In this document: positions 10,048 to 22,705 of the stretch, in pieces
How positions within the stretch are numbered: position 1 is the stretch's first letter
Layout of the letters: every line of letters begins with the position of its first letter
The notes under the pieces: model-generated
The model's database searches: none
What the model saw: only the letters and a program-made list of their open reading frames with translations
What the model was told of the DNA's origin: nothing
Translations under genes and position numbers: made by a program
NCBI GenBank assembly: GCA_028671895.1
Contig: CM053802.1
Span: 16,685,631-16,749,630 of the forward strand
Source of the DNA: Oenanthe sinensis
Lineage: Eukaryota > Streptophyta > Magnoliopsida > Apiales > Apiaceae
Direction of reading: 5' to 3'
Length of the DNA stretch: 64,000 nucleotides

Positions 10048-11225
10048 TGTTATTCGCCCTTAAGTACACTAAGTTTGGAGAAGGGGGGGTTGAATACAAA
10101 CTTAAGAATTAATTCAACTTCTTGCGGAAATAAGTTTGTACAAAGAGAGTGTTTAATTAAGATTGATGTAACTAAGAACTGGATAACTAAAGTGTTGATA
10201 GCAGAAACAACAAGATTAAAAATTACTAGTGGATTGTTTTTCCACTAGTGAGTTTTTGCTTTCAATTGATCTTAGTAAAAATACTAAACTGCGTACAAAG
10301 TTGAATGTTAGAATTTAGAAAAGCATTACAAGTTCTGCCTGATTTTCTACTTTACTTTTCTTGAGTTCTAAAACAAAACAACTACTACTTTGCTACTGTG
10401 TTTTTGCTTTTTATAAACAAAAACTACTCCTCTAGTTTTCTATCGACTGATAACAGTATAATATTACAATTTATACTGTTTACATAGAAATAGAAACTAG
10501 CTCCTTTTCACAGCTTTCCTTGTAGAGCTAACTAGCTCTGGAAGTGTCTTTTGTCTTAAGATATTCCTTGGATGCTGTGTTGCCTAGAAAGTCTTCACAG
10601 TCCTGACAGGACTGTCTTCCAATGATTCAGTTTCTGCACTGTTCCCGTGATATCTGGCTTTTAGCTAAATAGGGAAACTTTAATCAACTGATAAATGCTG
10701 TTAAGCTTATCAGTTGATTCACCTTTGCTTATCCATCGATGGATAGGATATCTGTTGATCAGTTGATGTGTCGATGGATAATTGAGCTATCCATCGACTC
10801 CTTATCCATTGATGATTCTTTATCCGTTGACTGTAATTATCCATTGATAGCTTTCATCCGTTGAGTAGTGTCTTCATCCATCGACTTCAACATCAGTTGA
10901 TCACTTCACTTGTGAGAATTCTGACTTAGAATATTTACAATTGATCAGCCATTCTTCACATCTGTTGAGAAGCTAGAAATTGAAGTCAATAACATCAGTT
11001 GACTACATCATTGCATCCATCGAGGTAATACAATCAATTGATAGTGAAACATAAATCAATGCTACAATCCAGTTTATCAGTTGAGAAACAAGTTTCAACT
11101 GATAGCTGGTTTCCTAATCAATGGATATTTATAAGTCATATCCATTGATCAGTTACAAAATTAATTTTGGGTCCCTATTGAAATTCTAAGTAATTTGTTA
11201 TCATCAAAGCTCATAATTCCTAACA
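10048..11225 (-). repeat. 5' LTR of the copia element (1178 bp)
   Basis: On the minus strand the LTR begins TGTTAGGAATTATGAGC at 11225 and ends ...GGGCGAATAACA at 10048, next to the primer binding site. TG...CA ends and this opening are typical of Sire-like LTRs. The other LTR is outside the window, so age cannot be read. The portion 10440-11160 is crowded with ATCCATCGAT/ATCAGTTGAT-type motifs in both orientations. Confidence 0.88.
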
Positions 11226-12294
11226 AGAGTGAACTTTTTAAATATACTACTTGCATTATTTCATGTTGAATGTGTGACTGTTAATCGAAATCTATTATTT
11301 TTACTTTGAAAATGTTGGGTTAATCATATGATATTATTTAGAAGGATTTTTCCTTAAATTTTTAACGTGTGACTTAGGTTAACAACCTAAAATGCTACAC
11401 TTATATTAAAGTCACAAATCTTATAATCTCATGTCCAAACTCTTGTAACATTGTTCATATGTATCCAATAATTACAAATTGGTCGTCTAACACTCAAGTA
11501 GTAGTATTAAGGATTTTAAGATAAATTTCAAAAATATTATTGAGTGATAACACCGTGTATTTTTTTGTACTAATATTTATGTCCATTCAGCTATACAAAG
11601 AGTTTATTTCATTTACAAAATGAGATATCTTATTTGTAAATGCATTTTTTCACATTAAGTGACGGACACTCTACCCTCACCGATTCATAACCCGAATAGC
11701 ACAGTGGACACTTTTTCTAAATATGAAATTAGAAAGAAACCAGCGTAAAAGTCTGTGCTTCGCACAGGCCTTTTCTTAAAATCATAAAGTAAAACTTATT
11801 TTTAGTTGTGTTATTCATTTTAATTATTTAATTTTAAACGCATCTATATATTTTGATTAAAATATTTATTGATTGATATAAATTTCATACTGAATTTATA
11901 AATATTAAATTAATATTTAAAACATAATTAATAAATCACACATATATTATGCAACTATATCTATGCATTATTATATATTTTGATTTTGATTTTCTGACTA
12001 AATTGTTTTTTTAACAATTTAATGTATATATTGTAAAAAGTTCCATTTTACAATTTTTTTAATTTTTTACCCAAATTTACTAAATTTTTGTATAGACAAT
12101 CAAATATCCTATTCTTAAATATTATTTTTCAAACTCATTTATTTAATTGTACAGATCATAATTAATTGTATATTATATTTTATCTAGTTACATATTACGA
12201 TACTTCATGAATATATTCTTTTCCTTGTACGCACAAACTCTTTTATCGAAAATATCATTTTTTTTCTCACGCCCGCAATATATGACTATGATTA

Positions 12295-12400
12295 TATAGC
12301 ATGAGATTACTGGTTCGATATCCAATAATGATATAAATTCTATTTTTTTAAACCAAAATTTTCAAATAATGGTACATATATAATTATACAAAATACAAGG
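12295..12400 (+). repeat. Short interspersed repeat, copy 1 (possible SINE remnant)
   Basis: This segment and 13024-13128 share, in order, a GAGATTACTGGTTCGATA-like block, a T-rich stretch and an ATATAATTATACAAAATACAAGG-like block. The GGTTCGATATCC block resembles the B box of a tRNA-type promoter, which would fit a tRNA-derived SINE. A clear A box is not seen and copies are diverged. Confidence 0.35.
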
Positions 12401-13023
12401 GTCTGAAGTGGGACAGATGAATGATGAATTAAACATTTATTATAAATCCATTTTTATATGAAAATATATACATGCAAACACATAATCACGTTCAAGTAAA
12501 TTTATATTTTCTTAATTATTAATTTAATCAATATATATGTATACCATAATAGTTTATTTTCAAAATATATCATCTAATATTCAAATATTTTCACTACTTA
12601 CAATTTGACTGATAAATTTAATAATTTATATTTTACATAATATTTATTCTTTTCTTTTAATTTTTTTATCTATTTCTAAAATAAATATACATTGAAATCA
12701 TATCATTATATATAATATTATTATTTTAGTGATAATATCGCAATTATAGCTCAATTCCATATTTTATTCAAATATTTAAAATATTTAAATTTGTTATAAC
12801 TTTTTCAAAAATTCATTTAATTTGTACTGATAGAAAAATTTGAACTCAACTATATGAATTTCATTTCTCATATTTTAAAAAATATATTAATAAATAATTT
12901 ATATATGATGCATTTATAATATTAAAAATTAATATATTATAAAAAAACTGATGGTTTGTGTACTATGCTTTTTAAAAGAAAAATAAAAATCTGAGTAGAT
13001 CAAATGGTTGCAACAATAACTAT

Positions 13024-13128
13024 TTAATATGAGATTATTGGTTCAATACCTAATGGTGGTGAGATTTTATTCTTCTTTTAAAAAAAGTGAAATTGTTGTA
13101 TATATGTAATTATAGAAAATATAAGGAT
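13024..13128 (+). repeat. Short interspersed repeat, copy 2 (possible SINE remnant)
   Basis: Diverged direct copy of 12295-12400, with GAGATTATTGGTTCAATACC in place of the B-box-like block and the same order of flanking blocks. The two are about 730 bp apart. Confidence 0.35.
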
Positions 13129-15694
13129 ATAATCGTCATTTCAGAACTAATAAAAAGCCAAAATTTGTCTGTGAGTATTATTTTTCTCGGACCGGAATAT
13201 GAGCAAAATAATTCTAATCAAGAATCAAAAATTAAGAAGGGTTCCAGTGGGTTGGACAGGCCATGCATTATGCACACATCTCAAACGACTAATCTGCTTC
13301 CCCTTGGTTACAGCATGAGCTAGACTTGTGCACTCGGTGAGATTCAATACTAATTTAACTTCAAATCTCTCTTATCAATTTGATACCCATTGTTATTTAA
13401 TTTTCTTTTAAGTTATCCATCTCTTGTTAAGTGTACTAGCTTATAACCAGTACAAATCAGAGGTTATATTAATAAATTATATATTAATTATTTTATATGA
13501 TTATTTAATTTAATATAATAATTTATTTTATTATTAATTTATTATATGTTATTTACATATTATTATGATATATTATTTTTTATTTTAATATTCATGAGAT
13601 ATGATTAATAGGTTATAATTTTAAATAAATCAAAAAGCGGTGATGAAATTGAGTTAAATATTAATACAATTATATTATATAAAAATTATATTATAATATT
13701 ATTCCTAAAATAGAAATGTATTCTATAATTTAAATATAAAATAATATTACATGTGAACAGTCGTATAAAATAGGATTACACCGTTAATAGAATTGGTGTA
13801 TAATATATATAATAATATAATATATAATTATATATAGTATACATAAATTATTTTATATAATTTAAATATTTAAGTTAATGGGATAATTTATTTATTTTAT
13901 TATTAATAAGGAGGATTGTAACATTATTCTTAATAAATAAAATATATGTTATAATTTAAATATAATATACATTACACGTTTGCAGTTGTATAAAAAAAGC
14001 ACTACACCGGTATAATATATATAGTATAAAATAATTATTTTATATGGTTTAAATATTTAATTTAATATGATAATTTATTTCATTTTATTATTAAGAAAGA
14101 TGATTCCACTGATGATAAAGTTGTATATATAATATATCTGTTTTAAATAGAGTTGTATGTATAATATATTTGTTTGATAAATTATATTCTAATTAAAATT
14201 TAATTAAAAAAAGTGTGTTTGAAGTTGATTAAGAGAATTATAGCATAGATATTATTTTAATTATAAAATTATAATTTTAAATAAATTAAAGTGTTTGAAC
14301 GATAATGAAATTGAAATATGTTAATTAGTAGATTTTGAGTAGAACTCTATCCTTTAATTAAAATTTAATTAAAAGAGTAATAAATTTAATTAATATAAAT
14401 AAAATAATAATATTATTTTAATATTCATAAAATTTAATTAATAAGCTATGATTTTAAATAAAATTGAAACATGATTGTACGTAAAAGTGTATATTTTTAT
14501 TAAAAGAGTGTGTTTGAAATTGAGTAAAAGATGTATCTGAAGTTGAGCGACAAACAAAATGGCATCACCGCACGTCGGAGCAAGGTTGCATTATGTTGAT
14601 AAGACCCTTCTTATCACTTGTTTTTTTGACCCACTTCTTTTGCATACATGAATCCAATCACTTGTATTATCATGTCATATGCTTGTCCTCCATATTCTTT
14701 TCACAAAGCATGTATATATATGTTTAACACTGTAATAAGTTGATGAAATAAGTGTTAAGTATTTTGTGCTGTGAATGTAAGCTGCTACAGCAGTGTAACT
14801 ATAATTCTATAGAATCATCGATCCTTGGTGACTTGGTGTTGAAGAACTTTTAGGTAAAGAAAGAATATAATTTAGCAAGTGGAGATTCATGGCACACTAT
14901 CTACGGTGAAACATGCCCAACTATAAAAAATCCATTCTACCGCAGCAATGAGAACCTAGTTACAGCAATAAAACATTAGTTGTAGAAAATAGAAGTAACA
15001 GTAGCAATATACAAAGTGGCTTATGCTTTGCCCACTGAACCCTATAGTGTATAGCTCAAATGGTGACAAAGATGCTCATCAATCAGTAAGGTTCTGATGT
15101 TTGTTTCTCTATGAATAGCCAAGTATGAGTGGACCATCCACAAATAACATCACAGTCAGTTTTTAAATTCAGAATCAGAAACCCACTTTGACACAAAAGG
15201 AATCACCTTTCGAATCAGGGTCCTTTCGCATATCAGCTTCCATTTTCTTGGTTCATCCCATTATATGTAAAGATCTTGATTTGAAAGAGGAAAGAAACAG
15301 AAATCTTAAAGGATATAAAATTATATTCCTTGTGGATCAATTAGATATCTAGAATTCTAGATGCTATGAGTTGCGAGTAAACCAAATCAAACATATCTAG
15401 TATGTCTTACTAAAAAAGTGTCTAGAGAAGGTAAAAAATACGCAAATCTTACCTCTACTCAACCAATAAGGAGGCCGTTTATGTGAGTATGCCTTGCGAG
15501 AAAAATAAGTAATTTTATTAATAGAAATTAGCAAATACTTGCAATAGGCAGGGGAAAAAAAGTTGACATGAGATAGATTCTATATATCACTACTACTCTC
15601 AGACGGGGAAAAGCGAGTAAGTTGTTATAATCAGATAGGCTCTCAATACTTTTCAAGAGTATTAAGATGCTATGCTACTTAAGTAGAATCTCCA

Positions 15695-18600
15695 TCATGA
15701 TTCATATTGGTTCTTTGCAGGCTTTGTTACATTTTCTGTATCTTTAACTTTATTTGTTGACTTGAAAGAACTGATTCTGCATGGATCTGCCTCAATTAGT
15801 AACTGGACAACCTCATCCATAGTCGGACGAAGGGCCGGTGACTTGCTTGTACAACGAACAGCAATTCGAAGTACCTTAATAATTTCGTCCGTGAATGACC
15901 CTGATAATTGTTTATCTATGACCTCCATTACCCCTTCTTTCGTCTCTACCTTGGTTGACACCCAATATATAATATTCTTGTTATCTCCAAACTCTGCCTC
16001 CACAGGCTTCTTCCCAGTTATTAGTTCCATCAGGACAACACCGAAACTGTAGACATCACACTTGGTGGTTGCTTTGGAAGAGTATGCATACTCTAACACA
16101 TTGCAAATATTAACCAAGTAAACATTAGGCAAAAACATGTAGCAAAATTCAAGGCATCTTGTAATAAATAAGAGTCGTAATAGTAAAAAGGTTGTTATGT
16201 AATTATGCAACTTTCAGTACTTAGCTGCAAAATCCTCAGATACTTTACTGAAACCTTCGTACCTTAACATGTCTGACAGAATTATATTTGCATTTAACAA
16301 AACTAACAGAGGAACATTTATACACTAATATTTATTTTAATTAGTTTCTTTAAGAAGAATATGTTTCTCTGAAGGTCAATTTCAAAATTTGTTGCTTGTC
16401 AGTGAAATGCATTAGATTTACTTAACTATAGCTTGTTAATTAACATATGTTCATATGTATGTATCCCATGTATTGAAAATTTGAATGTGAGTTGGATCAG
16501 GAACTTTTACCTGGGGCCAAATACCCATAAGTGCCAGCAATTACAGTTGTTGTGGAGTCTTTCCCTCCTTGTGCGCGCAAAACTTTGGCAATACCAAAGT
16601 CTGCAACTTTGGCGTGGTTGTTGACATCAAGCAAAATGTTGGTCGACTTGATGTCTCTGTGAATTATCGGTGGCATTAAATCATGGTGTAAGTAGGCCAA
16701 GCCCTGTGCAACCCCAAGTGCAATTTGATGGCGAGTGGGCCAATCCAACTGGATTTTTCCTCTGTGAAGCGAATCCCAGAGGTTTCCGTTTGGCATGTAC
16801 TCATAAACTAACAAGTTTGATTCCGAACTTGAGAAATAGCAGTACAGCTTGACGATGTTCTTATGTCTAATGCTTCCTAGCGTTTCAACTTCGGTTTTCA
16901 ATTCCTTGTTAATAACTACCTGGTCATCTGAAGAAGGATCCTGTGTTGCTTGACGCCAGAGCCGCTTGACAGCTATAACTTCTCCATTGGTCAACTCAAT
17001 TTTATAAACTGTACCAGATCCTCCACGATCAATTATGTTCTTGTCAACCATTGCTTCCATAATTTCATTGTGATCAAAGCTTATTCGATGGAAGCTTTTG
17101 ACATCATATGAGAAGTTCGAAGAAGAGAAGCTGTCTTCACGTTTTGTTACTGCTCTTTCGTTACTAAACCAACGCTGTAGAAACAAGAGACCTCCGATGA
17201 TAATAATCCCAACTGAAATTCCAATTACCCAGGTGTAGTTCAGCCTTTTGCGGTTATATGTTTGTGGACATGTGGGAAAGTTTGTATCTGTTGAACTGAG
17301 ATAATTAGGAACACAGAGAGATGGGTTGCTCGAAAAACTTTCCAACTGTCCTCCCTCTATAAATGGTTTGGGAATAGGGCCACAAAGCAGATTGTTTGAA
17401 AAGTTTATAGAGTTTGGAAGCAAGTCAGAGAGGCTTTCCGGGATATTACCCTCTAAGAAATTGCTAGAAAGGTCAAGCACATTAAGAGATTTTAATGACG
17501 AGAGGGTTTCAGGTATTGAAGAACTGAGCTTGTTTCTTTGCAAAACCAATGAATTTAGCCGTCTGAGGTTGCTAATTTCAGAAGGTATTGGACCGGACAA
17601 AAGGTTATTGCTGAGATCAATTTTTACCAAATTTATAGCATGTGAGATTTCAGGAGGGAGAATACCTGATATCATGTTTCTGGGTATGAGGAGTTCAGAC
17701 AAATTCTTAGCATTTCCAATTGTTTTGGCCAGTGAACCACTCAAATTATTGTACCCCAAATCGATGATTGAAACCCGGGGAAGACCTAATAACCCTTCTG
17801 GTATGGAACCTTCTAGATGGTTTTGACTGACACGAAGACGTAGAAGAGATGGACAGCTTCCATAACTTTCGGGAAGTCTTCCTGAAAACATGTTATCCAG
17901 TGCACAAAAGTATAGCAGCTTTCCTCCTTTGCAGGTATCAGCTGGCAGTTCCCCTGATAACTGATTTTCGGACAAATCAAAAGCAATCATAGGTGAGAAC
18001 TTCCCTAGATTTTTCGGAACTTGTCCTGTCAGTGAATTGCCATAAAGAGATAATATTTTCAAGGTTGTTGAATTTGCGATCACTTCAGGGATGCTTCCTG
18101 TAAGGCTATTGTTGTAAAGTTGCAGGACCTCAAGCTTTGGAAGGCTACACACTGATTTGGGAACTTCTCCGGTCAAAAAATTAACAGAAATGTCAAAATC
18201 TATGAGCTCCGTAAGATTTCCAAGTTCCTCGGGTGTTTCCCCAACAAGTTGGTTATAATAAAGTTCCAGTAACTGCAGATTTTTCAGCAAACCAAGTTCT
18301 GCTGGAATTTTACCTGTGAAGAAGTTTCCATCCAGTTCAAGATCAACAAGCGTTGTCATGTTCCCTATAAACGCTGGAATTTGACCTTGAACATTGCATG
18401 TTGATAGTACCATGTACTTGAGTTTCGTCAGCTTGGAGAAATTGTCAGGCAGTTGCCATAAGTTAAACCCAGAATTTTCATTGAAATTCAGCACCTCAAG
18501 ATTGGTGAGGTTGGTGACAGACAAGGGGAATTCACCAGTGAAGTAATTATACGATAAATCAAGTATCTTCAAAGATATGAGCGGCGACAAGTCTGGTAGT

Positions 18601-18992
18601 GTTCCAGATAAATTTGTCGAGGAAATGTTTAGCTCCTCAAGGAGAGAACAATTGATTATGCTGTATGGAAATTCTCCATGTAGGTGGTTGTTTCCGAGGC
18701 GAAGGATACGTAATTCAGGAAGGTAAGTGCATACACCTTCTGGAAAACTACCAGACAGTGACCACCCAGAGACATCAACCTTCACAACATAACCATGCTT
18801 GTTGCACTCAATACCTGTGTATTTGCATAATGGTTTTGATCCATTCACATCCCAACCAGACAACAAATTCCCTGAAAGAGACTTTTTCATGAGACCCAAG
18901 AATTGAGTCTGATCATCATTTGAGGCGCCCTCAAGTCTCGACGATGAAAAAGAAAGCAGTAAAACAATAATGGAGAAAAGATATAGAGCCAT
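15695..18992 (-). CDS. CEPR1: LRR receptor-like kinase, CEPR1/XIP1 type (2 exons)
   Basis: Exon 1 is 18992-16511 and exon 2 is 16092-15695, giving about 959 residues. The 418 bp intron starts GT (16510) and ends AG (16093), phase 1, splitting the Glu of the APE motif. The protein has a signal peptide (1 to about 23), an N-terminal cap with paired Cys, about twenty LRRs to about 560, a membrane span at about 586-605 and a Ser/Thr kinase with K676, HRD 778-780 and DFG 798-800. LRR and kinase sequence match the Arabidopsis CEPR1/XIP1 protein as I know it; that family perceives CEP peptides at the plasma membrane and acts in nitrogen-demand and vascular signalling. An oddity is that the first Gly of the P-loop is Asp (IIDRGGSGTVY). 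Start chosen because the signal peptide follows directly. Confidence 0.92.
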
Positions 18993-21437
18993 GTGAGAGG
19001 ATATAGATATATTATATATTTCTAGGAGAGGGGTTATTTATTTTGGTTGTTGCAAATGAGTTGAAGAAGAGAAGAGATATATAAATGGCATCAAAATGGC
19101 ATCAATGATGGGATCATTGAGTTTACTAGTAACAAAATCTGTGAATGGGGATATAAAGAGGTCGTGCAATAGATTACTCTGATAGAGATACAGATATGCA
19201 TTTCCTTTAGTAAAGCAACTTTAATTTTATACCCCACTAACACTTGTAGAGAATAACATCAGTACACAACTTTTATACTAATGATATGCGTAAATTAATT
19301 ACATCTCTTGTCCTGATTGAACTACTGTTCTCGATATCAGGTTTCCTTGGAATCATTGGCTTTATACAGCAACATTTTGCTTGCAGGTATGTTAAATTTA
19401 GCATAGCTTATTTTTGCATTTTATAACCACCCCGCATAAACCCAGACCCTACTTCTGAGTGGGATATACGCAGTATGTTTGATTTGGTTTGGTTTAAGCG
19501 CATGGCATTAAATTCGCCCTCTGTTTTGCATGAATGTATTTGCCAAAATAATTGTCTGGGGTGCCCATTATATTCTGTGTTTTGTTGTAGCTTCTTTGCA
19601 TCTTTCCACTTGCTCTAATCTATTTCTTTATCTAGTTTCCACCTTTCTGGTTGATGTCCTTGTTTAAAAAGCACACTATTTCCCTCTGAGCCTAGCTTCT
19701 CTACTTCTTTTTAACTTTTAATACTATTAAGCTAAAACTTGAGGATTTAACAATCTGGTGCACTTGATCAGAAAAGTCTATTTTCATGTTTAAAACCAGA
19801 TGGTGTCATGATAATATAATATTCATCCATTCTCTTGACATTCTTGGGGCAATTTGTGCAAGTGGTTTGTGTACATTGTGTGTACTAGCTGTACGGAAGT
19901 GCCTACTTACATATGTGCTTCCTGCTGTAGCCTTTGTACTTTAACAAAAATTTTCATTTCAAGAAGTTTATATATAATATACTTGCAACCTATGCGTCAC
20001 TAGCTATATATATTTTTAATTCATGTCTCATTTAAAGTGGAAGCCTCATAAACAAAAAGAAGAAGCAACCATCATGTGTGTGTGTCTATATATTGATATG
20101 TTACATTATTATTTTAAAGCATGTGAAACTTCAGAGCCTTAGAGTTAGAATCGAGTCTCTAATAGAAGGGCTACCAGCATGCGTTAATGTACATATGTCA
20201 ACTTTTATAATTTTACAGCACCGGCTTATATATATAAATTTACCCTCACCCTGTAACTCTGGAAGACAATTGGTTTTGCAACTTGCTAGATATTTCATGC
20301 AAGCACATTTACCCTGTAAAACAATTAGTTTTGCAAGAAGATATACGATGGATTAAGTATCTAATCTGATCCGCCCTTAGGTCATGACACTGTTTTTTTT
20401 ATAGCTAATTTTAAATAATTTTATACCCAAATAAGAGTGGTAGTGAGACCGCCCTTCTCCTGAAGGAGTAAAAGTTACAAGGGATTAAATCCCATCATCT
20501 TCTGTTGAACAATCAACATAAAAGTATCCATATTAAGCTTACACTTGAGAAATGCACGATAAAAGTCATTGAAACAAAGACATAAGGGGAGGAGGGGGGG
20601 CATTGGCAAACATGCCATCAACAATTTTCGGCAAATCCATGGGGTGCATCATCCTGCAAGGTCCTCCAACGTGGCCAGGCCTGCCTATTCACCTCTGTAA
20701 CAGCATTTGCTTGATTCCCTGCGATGTTCTCATCTTGAGTCTGGGACTGAATTGTTCCCTCCTGCATAATCCTCTTGCCCTGGGCCATTTCCTTGTCTGG
20801 GCTTGGAGTTACACAATCTCCTGGAGAGAGTTTCCATGAATCACCTGCTTTCAAATTCAAGCCACAACATGACACTTGAAACAGTCTATTATAATCAACG
20901 ATTATGTTGCATGCAATTTTCACATGACTCGGTCCTTTTGATGAATGAGCACATTTAAGAATCCAAGTACAGTCAGTACAGATTTTTTTAATTATTATAA
21001 TTGTAATTGTCCTTGTCACCTCTGTTGTCTTTGTAGAGGAACAATACGACCTTGGACTGGCCCCCTTCGCATCATCTTCTTGTTGGAAGTCGTATCTCAA
21101 TAATCATTATATTCAAAAATATGAAATGAAAATGAAAATTTAAATTATAAAGACAATTCTTGGCAAATTTTCAAATCTCAGGAAGTTTAGACACTATTTT
21201 ATATGGTGCAGAAACTTTAGGTGCTGAAACTGATATCAAAAAGTTTTGGGGGCTTTTTTAAAATCTGTGATAGAGATTGGAGTACGAAGGGTTACTTAAC
21301 ACATTAGTTTATAGCGTCACAGAGTGGGCTTAGGATTTGGGCTTTTTGTTACTTTGACTGCATAATAAAAGAAAGGCGAAAGAGAGACTGGTGTTCATAA
21401 ATATTTCTCATTTTGAAACAGTAACAACTAACAAGTA
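18993..21437. other. Intergenic region upstream of the CEPR1-like gene
   Basis: The first few hundred bases (18993 to about 19250) are the 5' flank and likely promoter of the minus-strand receptor kinase. Between 19300 and 20580 I see no supported gene. A more GC-rich patch at 20600-21100 carries an unidentified open frame, listed separately. Confidence 0.5.
20618..21100 (-). other. Unidentified open frame, 160 codons
   Basis: This open frame stands out in base composition from its AT-rich surroundings. It starts MRYDFQQEDD and contains a Cys-rich centre (CTDCTWILKCAHSS, QVSCCGLNLKAG) and a polar C-terminal half. I do not recognise it. It could be an orphan exon, a transposon-derived fragment or chance. 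No splice partners or promoter are evident. Confidence 0.25.
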
Positions 21438-22063
21438 CATCAGAACCTCGATAAATGAATACGTTTGGGACCAAGAATATATATTCATTTAATGAGATTA
21501 TTTATTTATAGATAAATTAATATAATATTTATTTATCAATAAATGAATATTAATTCATTTAGATAATATTTTTAGACTTTTTTCTTAATTATATTATTTT
21601 TATATATATTATGTTTAAATGTACCTAGAATTCACCGCAATTATATCTTTTATGTAAATTTTAATTATATTCATTTTTTTAAAATTCTAGATTAGTTGTA
21701 CTGTACATGCGTGCATGGAATAGATAAAGTGTACAATATCATATATTACACAAAATTAAGGATAAGATGCATTTTGGTGGAGGGAAGAAACAAAACATTT
21801 TAGAGACATTTTTCGAAAAGATATGACTTATTAATATGTTTGGAAATTATTATTGGATGAAATTTACTCATATATTATATAAATAAAAATATATTATTTG
21901 AAATAGAGTGATTATTCATTTATATTTACATAGGGTCTATAAAGACTACATTTTTATTTATTCGTTTATGCATTTAGCGAGTTTATTCATTAAGCCCATT
22001 GCCTAAATTGGGACCGAAGAAATTTATTCATTTATCAAACATTCATTTATCGAGGTTCTACTG
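21438..22063. mobile_element. Emigrant/Lemi1-like (pogo-type) inverted-repeat element, 626 bp
   Basis: The left end CATCAGAACCTCGATAAATG and the complement of the right end CAGTAGAACCTCGATAAATG are inverted repeats of about 25 bp. The element is flanked by TA on both sides (21436-21437 and 22064-22065). The ends match the CAGTARAACCTCTATAAATT family of plant pogo-like elements and their MITEs (Emigrant, Lemi1), which duplicate TA. The inside is AT-rich with no transposase frame, so it is non-autonomous. Confidence 0.8.
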
Positions 22064-22208
22064 TATGGTAGTTAGAGAGATATGGTCAGGGTTCTTCTTG
22101 AAAATGATTTTAGATGGAAGTCCGGTTGAACTTGGGTTTATGAATAATTTTTAGAAAATTTTTTTGCAAGAGAAAATCAAACTAACAATTATTTTTGAAA
22201 CTATATAA

Positions 22209-22660
22209 GGGGTCGTTTAGTTCATGATATGAGTTTTGATTTCAGGAATCGGGTTAGGGTAGTATGAAGATGAAATTTTATTATTGATATTATGTGTTTG
22301 ATTTAGTTCTAGAATGAAATTATTTAATTTAAAATTTGAATTAATAGTTAAATTAATTTAATTAATTATATAAAAAATATAAATATTTTTTTTATTGTTA
22401 GTAATGTTTGATTGTATGTATTATTATTTTATTTTTATTAATAATATTAATTATCAATGATAAAATAATAATAATAAAGTTGATACTCTTACCCTTCCCT
22501 CGTACCCACCTACCATGTGTATCAAAAATGAATATCTTGTGAGTTTGTGAGTTTGAGGTATGAGGTTGAGATTTGAAAAAGTTGAAACAAACACTAGGTA
22601 TGAGTTTTATCCAATATAAACTCATACCTCATTACAGATACTCTTGAACCAAACGACCCC
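22209..22660. mobile_element. Miniature inverted-repeat element, 452 bp (GGGGTCGTTTRGTTCA ends)
   Basis: Left end GGGGTCGTTTAGTTCATGA; complement of the right end GGGGTCGTTTGGTTCAAGA. TAA precedes the left end and TTAA follows the right one, which is compatible with the TWA target of PIF/Harbinger (Tourist-type) elements but not decisive. AT-rich interior without coding capacity. Confidence 0.65.
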
Positions 22661-22705
22661 TTAAAAGATTCAAATGATTGTAAAAAAAAGGCAACCGTTT
22701 AAAAT

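Larger units (their letters stand above)
1..11225 (-). mobile_element. Ty1/copia (Sirevirus-type) LTR retrotransposon, partial at left edge
   Basis: In reading order on the minus strand the element has a 5' LTR (11225-10048), a primer binding site (10045-10034), gag (9988 to about 7499), pol (7520-4203), a 529 bp spacer (4202-3674) and a third long reading frame (3673 to beyond position 1). Protease-integrase-RT-RNase H order makes it Ty1/copia. A long gag with zinc knuckles and a coiled coil, plus an extra gene after RNase H, point to the Sirevirus lineage. The 3' LTR and polypurine tract lie off the left edge. The five bases next to the 5' LTR, AGAGT at 11226-11230, should be the target duplication. 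Visible damage is slight: one in-frame stop in gag, one in pol and a frame change between them. Confidence 0.93.
11226..15694. other. AT-rich intergenic region, no gene seen
   Basis: Very AT-rich, especially 11800-14540. No convincing coding frame or RNA gene. It holds a pair of related short segments (12295-12400 and 13024-13128), listed separately. The last ~700 bp, less AT-rich, is the 3' flank and probable 3' UTR of the receptor kinase gene ending at 15695. Confidence 0.6.

Noticed and set aside
1960..11160. CRISPR-like array or satellite made of ATCCATCGATGGAT repeats
   Set aside because: Copies are irregularly spaced, vary in sequence, occur in both orientations and lie inside a retrotransposon of a plant genome.
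12295..13128. tRNA genes (GGTTCGA/GGTTCAA blocks)
   Set aside because: No A box, no cloverleaf and no acceptor-stem pairing around the B-box-like blocks.
17326..17826. Plus-strand frame of 166 codons inside the CEPR1-like gene
   Set aside because: Antisense to the LRR coding exon; its sequence is the mirror of the repeats and has no family resemblance.
15360..19500. Inverted similarity between about 15360-15480 and 19430-19500 around the CEPR1-like gene
   Set aside because: Only short scattered matches (a CAAATCAAACATA-like string and its complement); not enough to call a repeat or an element around the gene.
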